From: Amyelois transitella
Lineage: Eukaryota > Arthropoda > Insecta > Lepidoptera > Pyralidae
DNA: 64,000 nt
Direction: 5' to 3'
Assembly (NCBI RefSeq): GCF_032362555.1
Contig: NC_083533.1
Span: 2,671,001 to 2,735,000 of the forward strand
The position numbers were made by a program, and so were the translations under genes. A model generated the notes under the pieces. The model ran no database searches. It worked only from the letters and a program-made list of their open reading frames with translations, and was not told the DNA's origin. The number at the start of each line of letters is the position of its first letter. Position 1 is the first letter of the stretch. This document shows, in pieces, positions 34,501 through 46,500 of the stretch.

Positions 34501-37500
34501 CACTATTTGAATTTCAATTCTATCATTAAGCCAAACAGCTGAACGTGGCCTGTCAGTATTTTACAGACTGTTATTACATACTAGCTGTGCCCGCGACTTC
34601 GTCCGCGTGGTATAGTTATTTTGGGCATCATTGAAGCCCTCAAGGATGAATAGTTTTCCCCGTTTTTTTTTTCACATTTTCCATTATTTCTTGGCTCCTA
34701 ATAGTTGCAGCGTGATGTTACGAGTATATAGCCTAAAGCCTTCCTCGATAAATGGTCTATTACGCAAAAAGAGTTTTTCATTTCGAACCAGTACTTCCTG
34801 AGATTAGCGCCTTCAAACAAACAAACCCTTCAGCTTTATAATATTAAGTATAGATATTTGTGCGAATATGAATGAAGCGAAGGAAGTATGCAGAGATCGT
34901 GACTAGTTGAAAGAGGTAGTCTCTGCCCACACCTCCAGGAAACAGGCGTGATTTTATGTATGTATGTATGTTTATTTGTGCGAAGCCAGGCGGGTCGCAT
35001 GTAACCTAAAACACTGACCTGTATAAAACAACGGTTGCAAAAACAACCACAGCAGCTTTCCGCCTGTGGTGTTGAACAGCTTCGCTTCTATTAGGGTGGG
35101 GAGGTCAGTGTCTATCACCTCGTCGCCTTGGTACTGCAAGCGTAAATACGATTGATTGTTTAAAAGGCGATTAAGGGATAGGCTTGTGAACTCGGGATGT
35201 GGGGAGGTCAGTGTCTATCACCTCGTCGCCTTGGTACTGCAAGCGAAAATTAATACGATTAATTGTTTTAAAGGCGACTAAGGGATAGGCTTGTAAACTT
35301 GGGATTCTTCTTCTAGCTGCCTGTCTCTATTTGAAACTCAATTCTATCATTAAGCTAAACAGCTTAACGTGGCATAACAGTCTTTTCAAGAATGTTGGCT
35401 CTGTTTTCCTCGCAGGGAATATAGACGTACGTATGTATTTGTTTAAAAAGAACTCAATAAATTAGTATGTGTGAGTGAAACGGATTAAAACTTTAAATAG
35501 TACACAAACAACTTCATTATAGGTATTAAAGATAATATTACGTCTATATCTCGTACGGAGTAGACAGAGCCAACATTCACGAGAAGACTTGAAGGCCACG
35601 GCCAAATGTTCAGCTTATACATACATACATACATAAAATCACGCCTCTTTCCCGGAGGGGTAGGCAGGGACTACCTCTTTCCACTTGCCACGATCTCTGC
35701 ATACTTCCTTCGCTTCATCCACATTTATAACTCTCATGCAAGCTCGGTGATTTCGGTTACTTTTGACCAGACCCTTTACCAGGACGTCCTTAATTTGATC
35801 AAGATACGTTCGTCTAGGTCTTCCCACTCCGACCTTTCCCTCCACGCTCTCCTTATAATATGTTATAGCTTATAATATGTTGAGTATAGTAAAAAATAAT
35901 AATATTTCTTTATTTGCATAAACATGGTAAGTACAATTTGCTGTTACATTTTACAAGTATCACATGTCTGCCTTTGCGGCATGTAAAAAATATTTGTAAG
36001 ACGCTGTATGCAGTCATAATGAAGGTTGCTATAATACTATAATAGTAGATATTTACCCGATGATGTTCCAAATGGTACTTTTTGAAGCTGATCGACACTG
36101 GCAACCCTATTGGGAGGTTCGCGAAGAATCCGAACAGCCTGTTGTGGAACGGCCGGTTGTGGCCGAACGCCAGGTTATGAGCTATCTCGTGGATTGCTGC
36201 AATAGAGTAAATTGTTATATTCATCGTCTACTTATTACATAATTATACTAATATTATAAAAGTTTGTTTGTTTGTTTGAATGCGCTAATCTCAGGAACTA
36301 CTGGTTCGAATTGAAAAATTCTTTTTTCGTTGAATAGAACATTTATCGAGGAAGGCTATAGTGGAAGCTAGTGTGGTTCCCGGCACCAATACAAAAAAGA
36401 ATAGGACCACTCCATCTCTTTCCCATGGATGTCGTAAAAGGCGACTAAGGGATAGGCTTACAAACTTAGTATTCTTTTTAAGGCGATGGGCTAGCACTGT
36501 CACTATTTGAATCTCAATTCTGTCTTTAAGCTGAACGTGGCCTATCAGTTTTTACAAGACTGTTGGCTCTGTCTACCCCGCAAGGGATATAGACGTGATT
36601 ATATGTAGTATGTACATAGATAAAATTTCAAATTAGGTTCAGTAACTGGTTGAGAAATAAGAAAAAAAAAACATGTTCGTATAAAGAGTAAAGAGTTTGT
36701 ACCTACAAATAATAATCTCAAACATAAGGTGGTTTTAACAACTCTACACATTACTCCGTATTCCGATAAGTTATCGTTATCGATTATTAAACATAATATA
36801 TGTATTGTTGTGAATTATCGTATCGTGAATCGTTAAAGTATTGATAATATTTTATGGAATGTTTTCAAAATATGTGCAGGTTCTTAAACGCAAAATTGTA
36901 TAAATGAAAGTCAAGAGCACCCGAAATCGCCGAGCTTGCATGAAGAGAGTTATGAATGTGGATGAAGCGAAGGAAGTATGCAGAGATCGTGGCAAGTGGA
37001 AAGAGGCAGTCTCTGCCTACCCCTCCGGGAAAGAGGCGTGATTTTATGTATGTATGTAAAAATGATCGAGTGTAACAAGTATTATTATAAAGTTTGTCAG
37101 GATGTGGGTTGGTAACTCTTTTACGCAAAAACTACTGGTACTACTACATAATATATATATAATCACGTCTATATAATTTTCGGGGTAGATAGAGCCAACA
37201 GTGTTGAAGAGACTACAACACTACGTTCACCTGCATCGCTTTATGATGGAACTGAGATTCGTTTAGTGACAGGTTGCTAGTCCATCGCCTATGTAAAAGA
37301 GGAACTACATGCAAAGGAAAGATGTCCTAGTCTCAAGTGACGTAAACCACAAGGTTTTTTCGCATTTATAATATTAGTGGAAAGTAGGATAAGAGATGGA
37401 TATCAGTCATAGATTATTCTTTGTAGCATTACTTATGTAATTTCACATTTGAATAAATACTTATACATAATATTAGTATCTCTCACAGCTCGGAAAAATC

Positions 37501-40500
37501 TAGTCGCTTATTATTTAGGAGTTATTGATCGTATACCTTGAAAGTGAAGACCAAGGTTACACATACAGTCATCACTTAAACATACATATATGACACATTA
37601 TAATAGTGTATACAGTATATCTACTTGAATTTGTAGGTATGTCTTTGACATAACAACTAGTTAAATAAATAGATAAATATATACGGGTCAAATTACACAG
37701 ATTGAGTTAGCCTCGAATTAAGTTCGAGACTTGTGTTACGAGATACTAACTCAACGATACTACATTTTATAATACATACATCCAAGACCCGGGCCAATCA
37801 GAAAAAGTTCGTTTCTCATCATGTCCTGGCCGGGATTCGAACCCGGGACCTCCGATCACAAAGAAGCGTACTACCGCTGCTCCACAGAGGCCGGCTAAAT
37901 ACTGTTACTATGTACTAGGTACTCTTACTACATACATATGTTAAGGAAAAGTTTCATTTTATATGATAAATTTTATTCCGCAGATTATGTTAGTTGTTGC
38001 CGTGTGGTTTCCGGAATGAGGAAAACAATAGGACCACTCCGTTTCGTTCTAATGGTTTTAGTAAAGGCGACTAAGGGATAGGCTTGTAAACTTGGGCTTC
38101 TCCTTTTAGGCGATGGACTTGCAACTACTTGAATCTCATTTCAATCGTTAAGCCAAACAGCTGATTGTGGCCTATCAGTCTTTTCAAGACTGTTGACTCT
38201 GTCTACCCCGCAAGGGATATAGATGTGATTATTATATATGCGTTTAAAGCGACATAAGTAATTGCTTATCCCTGAGCCACATTTACAGATAGGCCTCGTT
38301 TCTGTATACCCCGCAAGGGATATAGACGTGGTTATATGTATGTATATATGTTGTAAGACTCGGGACTAAGCACTTTTGTCGTGCAATAATCAAAGCACGG
38401 ACTAACTTTCACTGTTATCAGGTTTGCAGAAGAGAAACTGGAGTCAATTTTTGAGTTAATCACACTTGGATCATGATTATTGGCGGACCTTGGACTCTTC
38501 CCCTGAAAATTTTTTAACTGGTAAAAAGCTTATTGAAAAATTTTTAGTTAACGTTTATCTTGTCTATGTTTTTGTAAACCAAAATTTCTTAGTTAATATT
38601 TATCTATATCGTTATCATATGTATCTCTTAACTGTTTGAATTTTTCTTATATGGTCTTCGTATGTACACTGTTTGAATTGTAGTGTGTCGATCGTAAACT
38701 TATAATTTTATTACTATGTATAGTTTTACTACAATTTGTTATGTGTATTTAAATAAATAAATAAATGAATGACGCAAACGGGACAAGCACCAGGTTATAG
38801 ATGACCAACTAAACTATTTTACTAATCGCTCACAGATTTCCAGGGTCAAAAATAAACCATGACAAACGAAGACTCCTGTACGCACAGTCTCTGTGGCGCA
38901 GCAGTATACACAAGTCTGTGACACCGGGAGTCCCGGGTTCGAATCCCGGCCAGGGCGTGACGAGAAAAGAACTTTTTTTGGATCAGAAAGCGACTTGCCC
39001 AGCATGAGACAAAGTTTAACCATTTGATAGTCCCCAAGATTTGAGACAATGGTTGATGATTTGATAATCCCATACCCAGCATCAGAGAGTGGTTGATGAC
39101 GCCGCCGAAGCAGTACGCGAGGAGCAGCATCGCCGGCCAGCTGAGATGCTGGACGACGGGCAGCATGGCGAACTGGGTGAACACCATGGCAGTCACCACC
39201 CATTTGAACAGCGGGTCGTAGCCGAAGAGCTGTTTGATTTCCGGGTATTTTTCTGTAACGAACGATTTTTTACATCATTTTTTTGTATGTACAAGAATGA
39301 AGGTTGTCGGAACCAATAAAAAAAAGAATAGGACTCCATCTCGTTCGTAAAAGGCGACTAAGGGATAGGCTTATAAACCTGGGATTCTTTTAGGCGATGG
39401 ACTAGCAACCTGTCACTGTTTGAATCTCAATTCTATCATTAAGCCAAATAGCTGAACGTGGCCATTCAGTCTTTTCAAGACTGTTAGCTCTGTCTACCCC
39501 GCAAGGGATATAGACGTGACTATATGTATGTATTTATCTTCCTTTTTCATTTTCAATGCAAAATGGGGCACTAAACAGCCATTGCTTACACGAAATATAA
39601 TTATTGCCAATTTACTTGCTAGTGAACGGTGTTAAAAGCTAATTATAGATACTAATTTCAGTTACACGATAACAGTATGCATGAATACGTGACCACGCAA
39701 ACGTATACATACCTTAAAGTCACAGGTGTTAGTCTAAAAATACCTTTATCTTATATCTATATTTTATTTATTTATTATTTATCACACATAACAGAATACA
39801 ACTTAGTACATATCTATACTAATATTATAAAGCTGAAGAGTTTGTTTGTTTGAACGCGCTAATCTCAGGAACTACTGGTTCGAGTTAAAACATTCATTTT
39901 GTGCTGAATAGACAATTTATCGAGGAAGGCTTTATAACATTACGCTGCAACTATTACGAGCGAAGAAATAATGGAAAATGTGAAAAAACCTTTTTTCTTT
40001 TAAGCGGACAGGCTAGCTACCTATCACTATTTGAATCTCAATTCCATCGTAAGGCCATACAACTGAACGCGGCCTTTCAGTCATATTGAGATAGTTGGCT
40101 CTGTCTACCCCGCAAGGGATAAAGACTATATGTATGCAGAGGCGTGTGTAGACGTATTCTAGTACATACATACATACATACATATGGTCACGTCTATATC
40201 CGTTGCGGGGTAGACAGAGCCAACAGAGTTGAAAAGACTGAATGTATGTATTCTAGTTATATAGGTATATATGAATAACACAAACATTCTATGCTAACAA
40301 TGGTCGGTTGTTATAACACAGTTCGTCACTTACGCGAATTCCAACTAATACAAGTATAACAAACAAATAAGAGTATTACAAACGCGAAACTTTTTTTGTT
40401 TATTTATTTATGATTTTTTTTTGTGCTGTGTGGTTCCCGGCACCAATAGAGAAAAGAATAGGACTACTCCATCTCTCTCCCATGGATGTCTTAAAAGGCG

Positions 40501-43500
40501 ACTCAGGGGTAGGCTTATAAATAAACTTGGGATTCTTCTATTAGGCGATGGGCAAGCAACTTGTCACTATTTGAATCTCAATTCTATCTTAAAGCCAGAT
40601 AGCTGAACGTGGCCTATCAGTCTTTACAAGACTGTTGGCTCTGTCTATCCCGCAAGGGAAATAGACGTGATTATATGTATGTATGTTTATGATTTTTCAC
40701 AGGTTATCTGCTCAATAAATTTTCATGAAACGTGATATTCACGTTTACGTATAATTAAGAGTCTGGAGAAGGACACAGGGTACCTTTTATACCTACAAAA
40801 AACATGTATTATTTTTTCCAATTCAAAATTTTTATTCATTATTATAGGATACTTCATATCGCTTAATAATTGTCAAAACTTTTGGTTTCACAACATTGGT
40901 TGACGTCAAATAAACTACTTAAAACTAAGTGTACCTACTGCCGCTTCCAAGGCGTCAGTGCAGAAGAAGCGGCGGTAACAAACTGCACAGCAGCATTTTC
41001 CTCAACAACGTCAACTTCACAAATATCCGAACTTAGAATAGAATGTGGACGAGAGAATACCTTGTTCAAATTAATATATAGAAAAAAAAAAAATATTTTC
41101 TCAGCACCCATAATATTTTTTATTTATTTAATATTTGTTTCTGCAGGTACACAAGAGGTACCAAATCTACATATACAGTTTACTTACCTACATATGCTAA
41201 CTAGAAGTACACCCGCGGTCCTGACGTCAGGATGGCGGGTGTACCTATTTTATTTAAAATCTTTACATAGAAGGAGGTAGACAGATTTTTAGGACAGGTA
41301 CACTGAGGTACACATCAAGTACGTTTTTAATCCAAAACAGATATTAAAATCCGTGAGGTACACCCGCCATTCTGACAATTTGTGAAAATTTATGTTACAC
41401 AAAGGTGGTTCTGTGAATCTGCGGTCGGGTCAGAGTCACATCAAAGTCATACCGGCGCCAGGTGGGCAATTCTCTGATTTCATATCCACCGAAATGATTC
41501 ACAAACGTGATTAGTTTGTTAACTCTATTAGCGTTACGATTTTCGTAGTAAACCACTAGTCACTGAACTGTTAGATGCGTTAATTACTTTTTAAGGGCGG
41601 TCATATACGAGCTTTTGAGAAACGATCACATATAGAGATTCGACAGATATAATTTTTTTTTTTTTTTTTTTATAAAAAAAAGTGTGTGATGTTTTGTATC
41701 TCTGTCTCAAATTGACACCTGATATATTATCAGTTTTCTAATTTTTCTGTAGATTGACTGGTAGTATGCTATTATTTATTTATTCTTTATCCACTCCATC
41801 TGTTACCCATGGATGTCGTAAAAGGCGACTAAGGCATAGGCTTATTAACTTGGGATTCTTCCTTTAGACGATGGGCTAGCAACCTCACTATTTGAATCTT
41901 CAATTCTATCATTATGACAAACAGCTGAACGTGGCCTATCAGTCTTTTCAAGATTGTTGGCTCTGCCTACCCCGCATGGGATATAGACGTGATTATATGT
42001 ATGTATATGTTTTCTTAACGAGAACAAATGTGATAATGTAAAGATACCAACAACTTGTCGAATCTCGATTATACTTCAAGAATAAATCGCTCGTATGCGG
42101 CAACCCTTATACAGGGTGATCGCACAAAATTCTCGAGTGACTTATTAACACCCCATGCAGGTACATGAAGCATCTTAAATTTCAAATTTCAACGAAAACA
42201 TTCATAATACTCCCGCTGCAAAGGTATAAGATGGTGCAGTCCTGTTCATAAATTCCATTTTATAAACTACACGGCATATAAATGTACTCATTCAAAGCTT
42301 CGCCCGCGTGAATTTTTTTTTTAAATAAATATATACGGTACAAATTACACAGATCGAGTTAGCCTCGAATTAAGTTCGAGACTTGTGTAACGAGATACTA
42401 ACTCGACTATATTTTATAATAATAAATATTTATATAGACAAACATCCAAGACCAAGGCTAATCAGAAAAGTTATTTTCTCATTTCTCAACTCTTCAGCTT
42501 TATAATATAAGTATAGATAATAACAGTTTGGCCGTCGCTCATAGTCTGAGACACACGTGACATGTAAATCAAGTGTTGAATCATTCACATGTTTCAATGA
42601 TGGTTTCCATTTAAATTACGGCCAAGTGCGAGTCGTTAGGTCATATTTTTTTAACTGACTGTTGGCCGCGACTTCGTCCGGCTTAAAACAATAAAAAATG
42701 GTGACCGGATATGGGGAGTGGAGAGCCAAAAGTCAAAAAAAGACATATATTAAGTATACATATATAAGTATGATTGCTTATATAAGATTAATTTTCATTA
42801 AACCTCACAATAATATATTACTAAATCATGGGAATAACATAATAAGTAATAATTTATGGAGGTTTACGGCGGACAAGATGCTGGCAACAGCTTGTTGCGA
42901 ACTCCTCTTTTTAAAGAACCATAAAGTATTTAAATACATATACTTATATATAATTGAAAAAAAAAGTAAAAACAAAAAAAAATATTTTAATTATTGCAGC
43001 ATATTTTCTATACAACTAGTGTTCTGTACATATATGTGTTTAGACACACACATAAATAATGCCAATTGACAAAATTATATTATAAGGTTGATGACTGACT
43101 TGTTGATGGCAAATTTCAATGACAATTTATGACATATATATTTGTTATAATGTATAAATGTTTAATATTCATTCAAAATACGACAGAGAAAAAAAGATAC
43201 ATATGTAGTAGAAACATACATTATGAATATGTTGAGCAAAGGCGGACTTATCGCTGAGCAATCACTTCCAGCCATTAAGAATTGAAATAGATTTTAAGAC
43301 TAAATAGTTTCGCCATACAAACTGTAGTATGACAAACGTTGAGCGCCGCTCACAACGTTGGCGGCTCGCTCCTAATTGTTACTAATTAATGGGCTTGACT
43401 AGTTAGGGACAGACACGAACGACTTTGAAATACCGTTTTACTAATTTGGTTTGTGTCAAAATATCGGCTCATAAACACTGACCCGACGACTGTACGCAAT

Positions 43501-46500
43501 ATTCGCCAATTGTTATGTAATATTTGTTCTTTCAATGTTGACTGGAAGAGATCCTTTTGGGACAAGTCTGCCATTTTGCTAAAAACTAGGGAAAAATTAC
43601 ATTACATACATCATAATAATCTTATGATTCAGCGCTATGGCGACTTGGAATTTTACTAATTGATTTGAAAAAAAAATAGAAATGATGTGGTAGCAAAAAA
43701 AAACTAAGTTCAACATATATACATATATAGTCACGTTTATATCCCTTGCGGGGTAGACAGAGCCAACAGTCTTCATAACACTGATAGGCCACATGTCGCT
43801 GTTTGGCTTAACGATAGAATTGTGATTCAAATAGTGACAGGTTGCTAGCACATCGGCTAAAAGAACCCCAAGTTAAATCCCAATACAGTTCAATTCAAGT
43901 CAAAATTTTTTATATTAGTATTGGGACATTTCAAACATCACTTTTAATCATCAGCTACTTCTTTTCCCGTGTAAAAGTTAATCAAGGAAGAGGCAAACAA
44001 ACATCGGATTCTTCTTGTAGACGATAGACTAGCAACTTATTTGAATCTCACCTCCATTATAATGCCACACCTACAACAGAATGTGGCCTTTCAGTCTTTT
44101 TTATCATGTTATAGATCAGTACCTATTTGTGAAGAAAAAAAGTATAACAAAAGCATACACGGTATTATTAACAGTAATAAAAGCTAAAAACATGGTAGGT
44201 AAGTTTGTCAGTTAATCACGAATGGCTTTAAAATTCCGTGCACCAACCGCCTTTCCACAGATTAAATTGTTTATAGTGATAAGATGTCTAGGTAAATGTT
44301 TGTAGTAGTTTTACTACTCCATCAGTAAAGATGTGAAAGATTATAAAAGAAGTATCACAAATTTCTTTTTTTTAACATAGAACTTCGCGAAACCCTTAAT
44401 GCACCCATAGACCGAAGAAACTACATGTCCGATTTCAAATTTCGAGATCTTGTCACTTAGTCACCTAACGGAAGAGTTATATGGTGTGTGTTTTTAATAT
44501 AATTTCAATAACCCATTTTTTGAATTGATGCTGTGTAGAAGCAGTTACCCATAGGTACTAATATGTATAATACACCGTCATCATAACATCAAATGCCTTA
44601 CTTATACTAGCTTACTTACTCCATCTTTAGCCGAATAGCTGAATGTGGTCTTCTAGTCTATTCAAGACTATTGGCTCTGTCTACAACGCAATGTATGTAT
44701 GTACGTTATACTAACTTATTAGCATCCTAGTAAATGTTTACTAAAAGTGCCTCTTTATAAGGTACTCTTAAATTTGACCTCCAAAACTAATGATGACATC
44801 TGGTAAGGTTTAGAAACAAAAAAAAGATATTTAGAGTTGACAGCTCGTGACCTGCTTTTCCTTACGAAGGTCACAGCACAGAACCTTAACCGAAGTTGAC
44901 CTGCATGCACATTTTTTATTCATTAAACTAGGAGTCTAGGGAGGCATAGTGTAATGAGCAAATACTAAAAGAAAATATTTATATGTATAGTAAAAAAAGA
45001 ATATAAAAAAAAAGCAGTTCATACAACAAATCTCTGGAACTACTGGACGGATTTAATTTTTAATAGTTATAACCAGAGGACGCTCGCGGTTCCGCCCGCA
45101 TAAAACGAAAACTCAGCATAATTCCCGTTCCCGCGGGAATTTCGGGAAATCCTCTCTTATATGCATCCATTTAGACAGAACCAACAGTCTTGAAAAAACT
45201 GAAAGGCCATGTGGCTATGTCAGCTATATGGCTTTATGATGAAAATTTATTGTGACAGGTTGCTAGCCCATCGCCTACAAGATAAATCCCAAGTTGAGAA
45301 GCCTATCCCTTAGTCGCGTTTTACAGCATCCATGGGAAAGATAGTGGTCTTAATCTAAAGTTCCAAACCACACAGCACAAAGCAATTAAACATGTCGATA
45401 ATTGATTATATTTGATAAGAAAATGTATTATTTGTGGTATAAATAGGTACTAAAAAATTTATTGCTACAATAAAATTTGTTACAATCTTACATATACATA
45501 GTTAAAAGAGTGTAAAACATTTCTTTAGAGAAGTGATAAATAAATCCATACAAGTGAAAGTGTGTTTGTTTGTTACCTCTTCACCCGTTATCTATTGAAC
45601 CAATATTCTTGAAATTTGTCATAGATTTTACTTAGAGTCTGGAGAAGGGCATAGGATATACTGTTAATCCCGGTAAAAACAAAAGTTTCCATGGGATTAG
45701 TGAAAAGCTCGTGTTCTTTTGTAGATGGTGTTTAATTCGCGAGTCTAGGTGGGGCTAACTATATACATTAACTATATACATATTACATATGGTCACGTCT
45801 ATAGTCCAATAGTCTTGAAAAGACTGAACGGCCACGTTCAGCTATTTGGCTTAATGATAGAGTTGAGATTCAAATAGTGACAGGTTGCTAGGCCATTGCA
45901 TAAAAAAGAATCCCAAGTAAGCCTATCCCTTAGTCGCCTTTTATGACATCCATGGGAAAGAGATGGTCCTATTATTTTTTGTATTGGTGCCGGGAACCAC
46001 TATTCAAACTATATACACAGCAGAAACTATATGTATATAAGATATAGTTTGTGCTGTGTGGTTTCTGGCTCTATGGAATAGAGCAACTCCATATCTTACC
46101 CATGGCTGTGGTAAAAGGCGACTGAGTAATAGGATTATTAACTTGGGATTCCCCTTGTAGGCAATGTTAGGTAGGTAAGGCTAGCAATCTGTCACTGTTT
46201 ATCATAAAGCCATACAGCTGAATGCAGCCATTCAGTTATTTCAAGACTGTTGGCTCTGTCCACCCTGCAAGGGATATAGACGTGATTATATGTAATGTAT
46301 GTATTTTAGTAAGAGCCTACACTATTAGGTACATTTAGGGTTAATGTCATAGTTGTACTCCAGGTTTTATTAGTTTGTACTGGATATAAAGTATTTTATA
46401 CATAATTTATACATAAACACACAATCACGTCTTTATTCATTACGGGGTAGACATAGTCAACAGTATCGAACTGAAAGGCCACATTCAGCTGTATGGCTTA

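Noticed and set aside
37820-37895. tRNA genes (also 38889-38965, 62470-62540, 2-115, 27604-27672)
   Set aside because: A and B boxes are present, but each copy is joined to the same SINE body and lacks a proper acceptor stem and anticodon arm.
42698-43069. 123-codon plus-strand frame
   Set aside because: Low-complexity Lys/Ile/Tyr/Asn composition typical of AT-rich non-coding DNA; no splice or domain support.
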